The translations under genes and the position numbers were made by a program. Below the pieces are notes generated by a model. It saw nothing but the letters and a program-made list of their open reading frames with translations. It was not told the origin of the DNA and ran no database searches. Source: Archangium lipolyticum (lineage in GTDB: Bacteria; Myxococcota; Myxococcia; Myxococcales; Myxococcaceae). From it: a stretch of DNA of 64,000 nt. Below are positions 1 to 8,374 of the stretch, piece by piece. Position 1 is the first letter of the stretch; each line of letters starts with the position of its first letter. Location of the stretch: NCBI RefSeq assembly GCF_024623785.1, contig NZ_JANKBZ010000026.1, positions 1 through 64,000 on the forward strand, given 5' to 3'.

Positions 1-774
1 GGGGATGCGCCGGTTGTAGGTGGAGGGCGGCGGCACCTCGGCCTTGCGCACCTTCTCCAGCACGCTGAAGTCGCTGTCGCCCACGAAGAGCCGCTCGCCG
101 GTGAGCATCTCGTAGAGACACACGCCGATGGCGAAGATGTCGGAGCGGCGGTCCAGCGGCATGCCGCGGATCTGCTCCGGGCTCATGTAGCCGAACTTGC
201 CCTTGAGGATGCCGGCCTGCGTCTTGGTCGCCTTGCCCGCCGCCTTGGCGATACCGAAGTCGATGACCTTGACCTCGCCCTCGAAGGAGATGAGGACGTT
301 CTGGGGCGAGATGTCGCGGTGGACGATGTTCAGGTCCCTGCCCAGGTTGTCCTTCTTACGGTGGGCGTAGTCGAGGCCCTCGCACATCTTGGCCACCACG
401 AAGGCCACCAGCGGCACGGGAGCGGGCTCACCCTTCTTCCGGCACCGGTCGAAGATGGCCCGCATGTCCTTGCCGGGGATGTACTCCATCGCGATGAAGT
501 AGCTGTTGGAGATCTGCCCCAGCTCGTAGATCTGCGCGACGTTGGCGTGGTTCAGCTGGACGCTGATCTTCGCCTCGTCGATGAACATCGAGATGAACTC
601 GTCGTCCTCGGCGATGTTGGGGAGGATGCGCTTGATGGCGACGAGGCGCTCGAAACCTCCCGCGCCGAACATCTTTCCGCGCCACACCTCCGCCATACCG
701 CCGATGTTGATGCGGTCGAGGAGGAGGTATTTCCCAAACGGAATGGGCTGCCGCTTCGGTTGAGTGGTCGTCAC
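1..774 (-). CDS. Ser/Thr protein kinase, N-terminal part (truncated by window edge)
   Basis: Hanks-type Ser/Thr kinase of the kind abundant in myxobacteria. The 258 visible codons start at a GTG at 774 and run off the window start, so the C-terminal lobe and any sensor domain are missing. Visible motifs in order: a glycine-loop region reading GGMAEVWRG, the VAIKRI lysine strand, the catalytic loop HRDISPQNVL, the DFGIAKA metal-binding motif and the SPEQIRG activation-segment motif. HRD and DFG are intact, so it should be active. No strong Shine-Dalgarno sequence precedes the GTG, but the protein begins a few residues before the kinase fold, as in many cytosolic myxobacterial kinases. The next gene downstream lies outside the window. 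Substrate unknown. Confidence 0.93.
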   Translation of the reverse strand, partial: MTTTQPKRQPIPFGKYLLLDRINIGGMAEVWRGKMFGAGGFERLVAIKRILPNIAEDDEFISMFIDEAKISVQLNHANVAQIYELGQISNSYFIAMEYIPGKDMRAIFDRCRKKGEPAPVPLVAFVVAKMCEGLDYAHRKKDNLGRDLNIVHRDISPQNVLISFEGEVKVIDFGIAKAAGKATKTQAGILKGKFGYMSPEQIRGMPLDRRSDIFAIGVCLYEMLTGERLFVGDSDFSVLEKVRKAEVPPPSTYNRRIP

Positions 775-859
775 GGGCGTACGTGGCTCGGTGTTTGGAG
801 GCCGAGCCTATCGACCGCCCCTCCATAGGGTCAACCATGGGGTCGTTCCCCGGGGGTCC

Positions 860-1651
860 TCAGGGGCTGGGGGCCGGAGCCAACTCCCCAGCGTCCGTAG
901 CCTGAGGAGCAACATCGGCGGCCGGTGCACCCGATGGCTCCCGGAAGGGCTCCGGCGCCTCCCCTTCCTCTGGCGGTATGGGTTGGACGATCGCCACGTG
1001 CGGCTCCCCCTCGCCGGACACCACCGAGGGAAGGCCGAAGCGCTCGCCCGCCGGCAAGCCGACCAGGGTGATCCAGGCCAGCTCGCCCCCGGGGGCCACG
1101 CAGTAGATGAACGTTCCCACCGCCAGACCCGGGGCCTCCCGGACGGGACCCTGGCACCCTTGACGAACCTGGAGAGACCAGGACGGCGCGCGAGTCCCCC
1201 GCACGAGGTAGGGAGGCTGGCCCATGTCGGCCACCAGGGGCCGCAGCACCTCCGGCTCCGAGGGCACGGTACGGCCATGGCTCAGGGCCTGGGCCTGCTC
1301 CTGGAGGTGACGCAGGGACAGGGTGGCCACGTCCTCGGAGCGCAGCGGGACCTGGCTCTCCATGAGCACCAGGTCGAGAAAGAGCGCGCCCACCAGGACG
1401 ATGGGCAACAGCCGGTAGCCCTTGAAGCCCTCGCCCCGTCCACGCAGGACGCCCCAGACGACCACCCCGAGCACCACCCCCGTGGCGGCCAGCACCACGG
1501 CGGGCCACACCAGCGGAGGGGGCGCGAGGAAGGCGGAGACCTCGGCGCTCCGGGCGCGCAGGGCGTCGCTCAGGTCTCCCCCGTAGAGCCACGCGAGGAC
1601 CAGCAGGCAGACGACGTTGGCGAGGAGCGTCCTGGTCTTGGGCAGCGTCAT
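860..1651 (-). CDS. Membrane protein of unknown function, last gene of ABC exporter operon
   Basis: A 263-residue protein with about three hydrophobic helices in the first 115 residues, followed by a soluble tail of about 150 residues ending in a Pro/Ala/Glu-rich segment. No family is recognised. Its ATG overlaps the TGA of the FtsX-type permease by four bases (1648-1651), so the two are translationally coupled and the start is well supported; a longer upstream reading of the same frame runs through the permease gene and is rejected. It is the last gene of the leftward operon 5230-860 and may be an accessory of the exporter. Function inferred only from context. Confidence 0.75.
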   Translation of the reverse strand: MTLPKTRTLLANVVCLLVLAWLYGGDLSDALRARSAEVSAFLAPPPLVWPAVVLAATGVVLGVVVWGVLRGRGEGFKGYRLLPIVLVGALFLDLVLMESQVPLRSEDVATLSLRHLQEQAQALSHGRTVPSEPEVLRPLVADMGQPPYLVRGTRAPSWSLQVRQGCQGPVREAPGLAVGTFIYCVAPGGELAWITLVGLPAGERFGLPSVVSGEGEPHVAIVQPIPPEEGEAPEPFREPSGAPAADVAPQATDAGELAPAPSP

Positions 1652-2931
1652 CCGGCGAGCGTGCGTGCGGGGTCGGTGGCGGCGGCGCGGTGACTGGGGA
1701 ACCAGGCGCCGGCCACCGCGGCCAGCAGGCCGAGCACCACGCCTCCGACCACCACCGGCCAGGGGAAGGAGAAGAAGCTGTCGGGCTTGAAGGGGAACTG
1801 CGGGAGGTAGGAGGACGCGAGCCGATCCACGAGCACCGCCAGCAGGAGCGCGGCGAGCGTGCCCAGCAGGCCTCCGGCCAGCCCCACCACGCCCGCCTCG
1901 GCGAGGACGATGTTGCGCACGTCCGAGCGCGAGGCCCCCACCGCTTGCATGACACCGATCTCCTTGGCCCGGGCGCGTACCGAGGCACTCAACGCGTGGG
2001 CGATGTTCACCGCCGCGAGCACGCAGATGAGGATGGACAGCAGCGCCAGCGCGGACGTGGTGAGGGCCACCGCCGCGCCCACGTTCTCCGCGAGCCGCCG
2101 CTCCTGGTCGTCGATCTCCAGGCCCATCTCCTTCACCGCCTCGATCAGGCCCGGCACGGCACCGGGGCTGGAGGCCACCAGGGTGACACCGGAGTACGTC
2201 TCCGTGTCCTGGCCCAGCTCGCGGTTGAGGCGGATGGCCGAGTCCAGGGGAATGGTGACGCCCGCGAGCAGCGCCCGGTCGGAGGCGCCCACCACCTGCA
2301 CCTGGGAGGAGATGACCGGGGCTCCCGGCAGTGGGGCGGACACGAAGGAGCGGTTGAAGTCCACCGGCAGGGTGAAGCCGACGAGCATGTCCGGCGCGAG
2401 CCTCGGCAGCTTGCGGGCCGGGGCGAAGGTGTTGTTGTAGATCTCCAACAGCCGCGTGGAGATGACGGCCGGGAGGGGCTGACCGGGCCCGGGGTCCACG
2501 AACTTGTTCATCCGCACATCGCCCTCGACGAGGCCGGGGTCCACCCCCATCGCGAGGACGTCCACGCCCATGCGCAGCTTGCGGCCGAAGAAGTCGCCGT
2601 CGTAGCGGCTCGCCGCGGGGGCGCGCACGTTCATCTTCCGGTACAGCTTCTCCACGTCGGGCAGTGCCTGGAGGCGCTCCACCATGACGGTGTCCAGCTT
2701 GCCACCCCCGAGGAACGAGCCGAGCGACACCGCCGGGGGCACCACGTCCACCAGCCGCGCGTCCGAGGGGAAGATGCGCTCGCGGATGACGCGGCCCACC
2801 CCCAGACCCAGGCCCAGGAAGAAGACGAGCGCCCCCACGCCCATGGCCACGCCGAAGGCGGAGAAGAACGCGCCCCGCCGCTCGCGCACGAGGCTCTGCC
2901 GTACCAGGTGGGACAGCGCCGCCAACCTCAT
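1648..2931 (-). CDS. FtsX-like ABC transporter permease (LolC/MacB type)
   Basis: Inner-membrane permease of 427 residues with the FtsX/MacB layout: one N-terminal helix (about residues 18-45), a large periplasmic domain (about 45-280), then three helices in the last 140 residues. The stretch after helix 2 contains ARAKEIGVMQAVGAS, the cytoplasmic coupling element typical of MacB/LolC/LolE proteins. It overlaps both neighbours by four bases, the ATPase upstream and the small membrane protein downstream, so the stoichiometry is probably coupled. This exporter class extracts lipoproteins or pushes substrates through mechanotransmission rather than pumping small solutes across the inner membrane. 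The lipoprotein at the head of the operon is a plausible partner or cargo. Confidence 0.88.
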   Translation of the reverse strand: MRLAALSHLVRQSLVRERRGAFFSAFGVAMGVGALVFFLGLGLGVGRVIRERIFPSDARLVDVVPPAVSLGSFLGGGKLDTVMVERLQALPDVEKLYRKMNVRAPAASRYDGDFFGRKLRMGVDVLAMGVDPGLVEGDVRMNKFVDPGPGQPLPAVISTRLLEIYNNTFAPARKLPRLAPDMLVGFTLPVDFNRSFVSAPLPGAPVISSQVQVVGASDRALLAGVTIPLDSAIRLNRELGQDTETYSGVTLVASSPGAVPGLIEAVKEMGLEIDDQERRLAENVGAAVALTTSALALLSILICVLAAVNIAHALSASVRARAKEIGVMQAVGASRSDVRNIVLAEAGVVGLAGGLLGTLAALLLAVLVDRLASSYLPQFPFKPDSFFSFPWPVVVGGVVLGLLAAVAGAWFPSHRAAATDPARTLAG

Positions 2932-3623
2932 GACGCACCTCCCGCGAGCGCCGCCTGGGGCTCCTCGACGAGCCGGCCCTCCTTGAGGCGGAGCACGCGC
3001 CTGGCCGCCGAGCTCATCCGCTCCTCGTGGGTGACGGCGAGCAGGGTGAGGCCCTCGCGGTGCAGCTCCTGGAAGAGCGAGATGACCCCAGCGCCCGTGG
3101 CGGCGTCGAGGTTGCCGGTGGGCTCGTCACACAGGAGGAGCCTGGGTCCGGTGAAGAGGGCACGGGCGATGGCCACGCGCTGGCGCTCGCCGCCGGAGAG
3201 CCGTATCGGAGCGCGATCCTTCTTGGCCAGCAGTCCCACCCTGTCGAGCAGGGCCTCGGCGCGCCTGCGGGCCTCGACGGTCACGGGGCCGAAGTGCGAG
3301 GGCATCAGCACGTTCTCCACCGCGGACAGGTTGGGGATGAGGTGGAAGGACTGGAAGACGAAGCCCACGTGCTGGTTGCGGAAGCGCGCGAGCTCCTTGT
3401 CCTCGAGGCCGGACAACTTCACGCCGGCCACCTCGGCCTCGCCCTGGTAGTGCACGTCCAGCCCGCCCAGCAGGTGCAGCAACGTGGACTTGCCACTGCC
3501 GGAAGGGCCGACGACCGCGACGAAGTCACCGTCCGCCACGTCGAGCGAGAGGCCATCGAGGACGCGCACCTCGGTGCCGTCCCCATCCCTGTACTGTTTG
3601 ACGATGTCGCGTGCGCGTATCAA
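2928..3623 (-). CDS. ABC transporter ATP-binding protein (LolD/MacB type)
   Basis: ATPase of 231 residues. Walker A is GPSGSGKST, the signature is LSGGERQRVAIARAL, Walker B is LLLCDEPTGNLD, and the H-loop is LAVTHEE. The TGNLD sequence after Walker B is characteristic of the LolD/MacB/FtsE class, which pairs with the FtsX-like permease encoded next. The start ATG at 3623 overlaps the stop of the upstream lipoprotein gene and the stop overlaps the permease start, giving a tightly coupled operon. A homodimer of this protein should energise the permease. Substrate cannot be read from the sequence. Confidence 0.93.
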   Translation of the reverse strand: MIRARDIVKQYRDGDGTEVRVLDGLSLDVADGDFVAVVGPSGSGKSTLLHLLGGLDVHYQGEAEVAGVKLSGLEDKELARFRNQHVGFVFQSFHLIPNLSAVENVLMPSHFGPVTVEARRRAEALLDRVGLLAKKDRAPIRLSGGERQRVAIARALFTGPRLLLCDEPTGNLDAATGAGVISLFQELHREGLTLLAVTHEERMSSAARRVLRLKEGRLVEEPQAALAGGAS

Positions 3624-5230
3624 TGGGGTGCCAACCAGAGGGTGAGCTCGGCTTGCAGGGCCTTCTCCTTCTCGGAGAGGCCCAGCGTCACCGCGCGTAG
3701 GTCATCCGTGGCGTCCAGCCAGCGCACCGTGGTCGCCTTGATGGCGAAGCCACCGATGCCCCAGGCCTCGGAGGGGAGCGCCTTCACCGCGTCGGCGAGG
3801 CGCCGCAGGTCCACCACCGCGCCCAGCACGGGACCCTGGAGCACACCGCGCAGGTCCTCGGCCACGGGGATGTTGCCGGCGGGGCCCTCGAGCTTCGTGA
3901 GCGCGGCCTCGAGGCGGGACTGGGGCGCGGCGAGCGTCAGCTTGTCCCCCACTGCGGCGAAGTGAGCGCCCTCCCCTTGCCGGTAGGACGTCAGGTAGAC
4001 GCGCTGGCCGGCGAGGTCCGCGGACTTCACCTCGGCGCCGAAACGCGGGGCGATGGCGGGCAGCTTCTCCAGGGTGGCGGGGAAGCTGGTGGTGTCCTTG
4101 GCCTCGCCCACCGCCACGAGGTGCACGTAGCGGAAGGGGTTGGTGCGCCGCGGATCCAACGAGGGCAGGCCCCCGGTGAGTTGCACGGTGGGAGCCAGGG
4201 CCACGCCCGCGACGAGGCCCGGCTTCAGCTTGTCGAGCACCTCGCCCTTGACGTCGAAGCCGCTCTCCTGCACCGCGCGGGTGACGTAGGAGCCGGCGAG
4301 GTAGGGCCAGATGCCGTTGAGCTGCGAGGGGTCTCCCCGGTAGCGCGCCACGAGGAAGCTGTCCTCCGGCAGATAACCGAGCAGCTCCGGGGCCTGCTGC
4401 GGGACGAGCGCGGAGAGCGAGGCCTGGGTGTCCGGCCACGGCGAGTCCATGCGCAGCGTCACGGCGCGCTCGCCGAGCGAGCCCGTCACGGTGACGGACT
4501 GGGTGGTGCCAGCCGGGACGAGGAAGCCGACGCCTCCGGGGAGGAAGGCGTAGAAGTCGCGCTCGGCGGGAAGCCGCTCGAGGGAGGCGGAGAGGAGCGG
4601 CTCCTGCGCGAGCGACTTGTCCGCGGGCAGCGTGGCGTAGCCGGAGAGCTGGGCCACCATGGGGCCCGCGCCCAGCAGGGCATAACCCTCGGAGAAGAGG
4701 AGGCCCAGGGAGGGCTGCTGCGCGCCGGGCCGGCTGAAGCTGACGAGGGTACCACCGGGGCTCTTCTGCTCGGCGCGCTGAGAGGCCCCGAGACGGTCAC
4801 GAGCGAGCTTGGAGAAGGTCTCGGTGAGGGTCTTCTCATCCTTCACGCCGAGCACGGAGAAGGCCTGGCCGCCGCTGAGCAGGGCCACACCGGCGCCGCG
4901 GGAGGGGTCGATGCCAGCGGCCTCCATGGCCTGACGGTTGCGCAGGTCCACCCCCACCTGACGCATGACGCTGGAGACATAGGCCTCGGCGGACTGGGCG
5001 TTCTGGAGCTGGGCGACGAAGTTGGCCAGCTTGAGGTTCTGGAAGCGGGCGAGCTTCTCACCGAGGGCGCCGAGATCGGGGACGACGAGGGCGGCCTGGG
5101 CAGCGCGAGGAAGGAAGCGGGCAGGGTCTCTCGTCTTGGTCCCGAGCGCGCCCTGCTTCTCGCCGCAACGGGAGCAGCCGGCGAACACGAGCAAGAGGAG
5201 CAGGAGCCAGGGTGAGGCGCGGCGGAGCAT
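3620..5230 (-). CDS. Large lipoprotein, first gene of ABC exporter operon
   Basis: A 536-residue protein starting at ATG 5230 with a short basic start, a Leu-rich hydrophobic core and a lipobox (VFAGC) followed by a second Cys. An in-frame extension up to 5425 is rejected because it would put 65 residues of repeat-derived sequence before the signal peptide. The body contains repeated alpha/beta segments in which acidic residues alternate with short hydrophobic strands, reminiscent of the DUF3352 group, but this is a weak impression. It heads the operon with the LolD-like ATPase and FtsX-like permease, with four-base overlaps throughout. It may be a periplasmic or outer-membrane partner of the exporter. 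Function unknown. Confidence 0.8.
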   Translation of the reverse strand: MLRRASPWLLLLLLVFAGCSRCGEKQGALGTKTRDPARFLPRAAQAALVVPDLGALGEKLARFQNLKLANFVAQLQNAQSAEAYVSSVMRQVGVDLRNRQAMEAAGIDPSRGAGVALLSGGQAFSVLGVKDEKTLTETFSKLARDRLGASQRAEQKSPGGTLVSFSRPGAQQPSLGLLFSEGYALLGAGPMVAQLSGYATLPADKSLAQEPLLSASLERLPAERDFYAFLPGGVGFLVPAGTTQSVTVTGSLGERAVTLRMDSPWPDTQASLSALVPQQAPELLGYLPEDSFLVARYRGDPSQLNGIWPYLAGSYVTRAVQESGFDVKGEVLDKLKPGLVAGVALAPTVQLTGGLPSLDPRRTNPFRYVHLVAVGEAKDTTSFPATLEKLPAIAPRFGAEVKSADLAGQRVYLTSYRQGEGAHFAAVGDKLTLAAPQSRLEAALTKLEGPAGNIPVAEDLRGVLQGPVLGAVVDLRRLADAVKALPSEAWGIGGFAIKATTVRWLDATDDLRAVTLGLSEKEKALQAELTLWLAPH

Positions 5231-5365
5231 AGGAGCGGGAGTGCAGACGGCCCGGGGCCCGGAGTCAAATTCATTCGTGCGGAGGGCACGGGCAACCCGT
5301 CCAGGGGCCGACCAAGCCGCCACCCCACGCCCTTCGGGAGGGGAAAAGGGAGTCCTCGGGTTCAG

Positions 5366-5399
5366 CCCTCTCCCTCTGGGAGAGGGACGGGGTGAGGGT
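5366..5399 (+). repeat. Dispersed palindromic repeat, copy 1
   Basis: A 34-base element built around the inverted repeat CTCTCCCTCTGGGAGAG, followed by GGACGGGGTGAGGG. The same sequence recurs at 50660-50693 in the same orientation and at 62838-62871 in the opposite orientation. All three copies lie between genes. This copy sits in the gap between the lipoprotein gene starting at 5230 and the stop at 5425. It resembles REP-like elements in size and placement. Confidence 0.85.
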
Positions 5400-5424
5400 C
5401 TGGCGGATCCAGGGTTGAACCCCA

Positions 5425-6483
5425 CTACTCGCCCTGAACATCCCGTCGCAGGTCCGGAGCCACGTCCTGTCCGGCCAGGGCGACCTGCACGGCGGCGCGC
5501 TCGTGCTCGGAACCCCGGGACATCTCCATGACGAACTCCTTGAGCGCGGCGTTCGGGCGGAGGTGCTTGCGGTGGAGGGAGAACCCCTTCACGAACCAGA
5601 GGGCCGCGTTGCTGGCGTCCCCCTGCTGACGAGCGACCTTCCCGAGCTGAGTCATGGCGCGAACCCGTGAGCCCTCGGGGAGACGGGGGAAGACGGCCTC
5701 GAGCCGATTCCGAGCCTCATCCAGACGGCCGTCGAGGCGGTCGAGCCAGGCCAACTCGAGCGAAGCATCCAGGAGCGGACTGGCCTCCAGCAGCCGGCGG
5801 GCCTCATCCCGCCTGCCCAGCTCGGCGAGAACGACGGCACGCTCCAGGCGCAGGTCCTCCCGGTCGGGAGTCTGCGCGATCAGCTCATCCAGGACGGCGA
5901 GGGCCTCCGCCCAGCGGGCGCGGTAGAGGAACGATTGCAGGAGGTACTCGCGCCGCCTGCGGGGCTCCAGGTCCGAGACGTAGCGGATGTCGAAGCGCCG
6001 CTCCGCGTAGTGGAAGGCGACGGAGTATCCCGCGCCACAAGCGATGCACACGGCGAGCCCATCACACGAGGCCGCGCACCCCATCACCAAGGTCAGCCCG
6101 GCCCCGCAGCATTCACAGGTGCGCGGCTCGTCGGAGACGAAGCGGGCCTCGGGCGGGTTGACATGGTCACGGACCATGGACGCTCGAAAACCATCATCGC
6201 GGCAGTCATAGGAGCGGCAGACGAGGGGACGCTTGTCCCAGGCTCCACAGGCGGTGGTCTTCTCGTCGAAGTAGAAGCAGTGGCCCGAGGGAGCCTTCTT
6301 GAGGACATCGAGGAAGGGAGGCTGGGGAAGGAGCCCCTCGTCGAGGTCCTCCTGGGCCATCATCACGAGGAAGTGGCGGCAGCACAGCTCGTTGCAGGCC
6401 ACCTGCTGCTTGAGCGCCATGCACGGCGTGCACGAGTTCGTGTACTCGCGCTTCGGCTTGTCTCCCATATAGCGGCGCAGCAT
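5425..6483 (-). CDS. YkgJ-like cysteine-cluster protein with C-terminal TPR region
   Basis: A 352-residue protein. The N-terminal 100 residues hold a cysteine cluster (CTPC, CNELCCRHF, then CGAWDKRP and CRSYDC), which matches the YkgJ/UPF0153 zinc- or iron-chelating family. Further paired cysteines follow at about residues 125-160 (CECCG, CIACG), suggesting a second metal site. The C-terminal half (about 190-330) is helical and Ala/Leu/Arg-rich with TPR-like periodicity. The start ATG at 6483 has AAGGGGA upstream; an alternative ATG lies five codons in. It is not in an obvious operon. Biochemical role unknown; a metal-dependent scaffold or modifying enzyme is possible. Confidence 0.82.
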   Translation of the reverse strand: MLRRYMGDKPKREYTNSCTPCMALKQQVACNELCCRHFLVMMAQEDLDEGLLPQPPFLDVLKKAPSGHCFYFDEKTTACGAWDKRPLVCRSYDCRDDGFRASMVRDHVNPPEARFVSDEPRTCECCGAGLTLVMGCAASCDGLAVCIACGAGYSVAFHYAERRFDIRYVSDLEPRRRREYLLQSFLYRARWAEALAVLDELIAQTPDREDLRLERAVVLAELGRRDEARRLLEASPLLDASLELAWLDRLDGRLDEARNRLEAVFPRLPEGSRVRAMTQLGKVARQQGDASNAALWFVKGFSLHRKHLRPNAALKEFVMEMSRGSEHERAAVQVALAGQDVAPDLRRDVQGE

Positions 6484-6546
6484 CGGGTCCCCTTCGACGA
6501 GACGGAAAGGCGCACAGCCTACCAGGAGAGCCCGCCGCGGGGAGGC

Positions 6547-7125
6547 TCACCAGATGTTATCGGTGAAGAGGCAGTGGAGGAGTTGCACCTTCCCGAAGTC
6601 GGTGTTGCCGACCTGGAGGTCCGGCACGGGGGTGAAAAGAATCTCGTTGGGCAACCGGACGGTCCCGAACGAGTCACGCACGAGCGCGTCCAGCTTCGCC
6701 TCGAGCGACTGGAACTCGGGAGGAAGCGGAGGGAACCAGGCATGAGATGTCGACCGTTCCTCGTCCAAATCCACCTCCTGAGAGGCGTGGAGGAGATGGA
6801 CAGGGGCCAGGAGGCTCGTGCTCACCACGACGGCTTTGTGCTCGCCCGTCGGCACCAGGGAGTCCGGTAGATAAACGCGGACACGGCGGCTCGGATCATA
6901 GGGAGGACCAGGCAAATCCCACAGGATGCACTCGGGAACCAGCTCGTGAACACGCTGGAGAAAGCTCTTCCAATTCCTCGTGTCTTCCAACGCTGCCCGG
7001 CGCACTGCATCCAACCGCCGATACTCCTCACTCTGCCTGTGTCTCGGGTCATCCCCATGAATCCCGGATGGGTAGTAGTGACGCACGAGCTTGATGAGGG
7101 CCTCCGCGGAAAAACGCTCGTCCAT
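6547..7125 (-). CDS. Hypothetical 192-residue protein, partner of lipoprotein (copy B)
   Basis: Soluble protein with no signal peptide and no recognised family. It is a paralogue of 7783-8361: the last 60 residues, from PLPPEFQSLE to the C-terminus, are identical, whereas the first 130 residues have diverged considerably although the framework (YYPxGIHGDDPRHR near residue 20, YDPSRR near 77) is kept. It lies 12 bases downstream of the lipoprotein gene and must be cotranscribed. The arrangement of a secreted lipoprotein followed by a cytosolic partner resembles effector/immunity pairs, but no catalytic motif is visible. Function not assigned. Confidence 0.8.
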   Translation of the reverse strand: MDERFSAEALIKLVRHYYPSGIHGDDPRHRQSEEYRRLDAVRRAALEDTRNWKSFLQRVHELVPECILWDLPGPPYDPSRRVRVYLPDSLVPTGEHKAVVVSTSLLAPVHLLHASQEVDLDEERSTSHAWFPPLPPEFQSLEAKLDALVRDSFGTVRLPNEILFTPVPDLQVGNTDFGKVQLLHCLFTDNIW

Positions 7126-7137
7126 GCCGTCTGACTC

Positions 7138-7608
7138 TCAATCCTCAGGGAAGGATTTTGGCTCGATTCCCTGCGTGATGAACTTCGTCACGGTGGCGCC
7201 CTTGATGGAAACCAATAGCACCCGCAGCATTTCCTCCCTGAAATGCTTGCAGGCGAGGGCCGAGATCGTCTCATTCCCGAGCAGAATCACCTGAGCAGCC
7301 TCGTCCGCGGCTTCTGATGACCGCTTCTGCGCAACAGTGTTGGAGATGGAGCGCTTTTTGTTGGTGATGGGAACTCCGACCTCGACATCACACCAGGCCT
7401 GCAACGGCCTGTACTCGGAAATCCGAGCCAACAAGATGTTCACCTGGGCCACCTTCCACCCTCCTGGCCCCGCTCCCTCCTTGGACACAACCTCGTGGAA
7501 CTCGAAAGCAGACGGTGGAATGTGTCCGCCGGAAGCCGTCGCGCACGCCTCCAGGAGGAGCGCCATTGCCCCGGCGAGAAGCAATCGTCCCAGGACCCTC
7601 CCCTGCAT
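7138..7608 (-). CDS. Small lipoprotein of duplicated cassette (copy B)
   Basis: A 156-residue lipoprotein: basic start, hydrophobic core, lipobox LLEAC at about residue 22. It is a paralogue of 8375-8845. The first 45 residues, through VVSKEG, are identical, then the sequences diverge, with conserved islands such as GGWK, WCDVEVG, TKF and the final KSFPED. Two further cysteines in the mature part (WCDVEV and ALACK/AIACR) are conserved in both copies and could form a disulphide. It is followed after 12 bases by the partner gene. Localisation to the cell envelope is predicted; function unknown. Confidence 0.82.
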   Translation of the reverse strand: MQGRVLGRLLLAGAMALLLEACATASGGHIPPSAFEFHEVVSKEGAGPGGWKVAQVNILLARISEYRPLQAWCDVEVGVPITNKKRSISNTVAQKRSSEAADEAAQVILLGNETISALACKHFREEMLRVLLVSIKGATVTKFITQGIEPKSFPED

Positions 7609-7693
7609 GGTGCCTCCGTGAGCCGGAACTCCCGGAAGCCAGTATGCGGAGAACCGCCGAGGCTTTGAAACGGCCCATGTCGTGCGGTGTCCC

Positions 7694-7728
7694 CTACCGT
7701 ACGCGCGTGCCGTGCGGCAGCGGGCCCG
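7694..7728 (-). pseudogene. 3' remnant of the coiled-coil protein gene at 8931-9740
   Basis: The last 35 bases of the upstream gene (encoding PHGTRVR and the stop) are repeated here at the right edge of copy B with a few substitutions. There is no start or upstream coding sequence. This is a duplication scar, not a gene. Confidence 0.8.
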
Positions 7729-7782
7729 TCGCGCGTCAGCAGCATCAGGTCCTCCTACCAGGAGAGCCCGCCGCGGGGAGGC

Positions 7783-8361
7783 TCACCAGATGTTATCGGT
7801 GAAGAGACAGTGGAGGAGTTGCACCTTTCCGAAGTCGGTGTTGCCGACCTGGAGGTCCGGCACGGGGGTGAAGAGAATCTCGTTGGGCAACCGGACGGTC
7901 CCGAACGAGTCACGCACGAGCGCGTCCAGCTTCGCCTCGAGCGACTGGAACTCGGGTGGCAAAGGGGCAAAGAAAGCACGGGACTCCGAGGTCTCCTCGC
8001 CCGTGCTGACGGTATGAGAAGCGTAGATGAGATGCACCGGAGCAAGGATGCTCGTGAGCACAGCGACATCCTTATGCTCGCCCTCCGACACCTGGGAAAG
8101 CGGCAGGTGGACGCGGAGGCGGCGACTCGGGTCGTAGAGAAGGCCCGGCAACTCCCACTGTCTGCATTCGGGAAGCTGCTCGCGAACACGCCGCCGGAAC
8201 TCCTTCCAAGCTCCGTCATCCTTCTGTGCCGCCAGACGCGCCGCGGTCAACCGTTTGTATTCTTCGCTCTCTCTGTGCCGGGGGTCATCTCCATGAATCC
8301 CCGCTGGGTAGTAACGGTGCACGAGATCGACGAGAGCCTTCGCGGAGAAACGCGCATCCAT
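7783..8361 (-). CDS. Hypothetical 192-residue protein, partner of lipoprotein (copy A)
   Basis: Paralogue of 6547-7125 with the same length and an identical 60-residue C-terminus. The N-terminal 130 residues differ at many positions, including charge changes, but keep the HYYP/RYYPxGIHGDDPRHR motif and a YDPSRR motif. No signal peptide or membrane segment is present, so it is expected in the cytosol. It lies 13 bases downstream of its lipoprotein gene. The identical C-termini suggest either recent gene conversion or a constrained shared function in this half, with the N-terminal half as the variable, possibly partner-specific part. No function can be assigned. Confidence 0.8.
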   Translation of the reverse strand: MDARFSAKALVDLVHRYYPAGIHGDDPRHRESEEYKRLTAARLAAQKDDGAWKEFRRRVREQLPECRQWELPGLLYDPSRRLRVHLPLSQVSEGEHKDVAVLTSILAPVHLIYASHTVSTGEETSESRAFFAPLPPEFQSLEAKLDALVRDSFGTVRLPNEILFTPVPDLQVGNTDFGKVQLLHCLFTDNIW

Positions 8362-8374
8362 ACCGTCCGACCTC

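Larger units (their letters stand above)
6518..7728. repeat. Tandem duplication unit, copy B (derived copy)
   Basis: A unit of about 1.21 kb that matches 7754-8965 over its whole length and contains the lipoprotein gene 7138-7608 and partner gene 6547-7125. Both outer ends are nearly identical between copies (left boundary CCTACCAGGAGAGCC, right boundary GCGGCAGCGGGCCCG), while the middle has diverged. A 25-base spacer separates the copies. This copy carries a fragment of the 3' end of the gene at 8931-9740, so copy A is the parental position. Confidence 0.9.

Noticed and set aside
1690-3450. Very long open frames opposite the ABC operon (also opposite 3620-5230, 24503-26239, 37162-37986 and many others)
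   Set aside because: They are antisense shadows caused by the high third-position GC. Their products are His/Arg/Gly/Ala-rich with no fold or motif, while the opposite strand encodes recognisable proteins.
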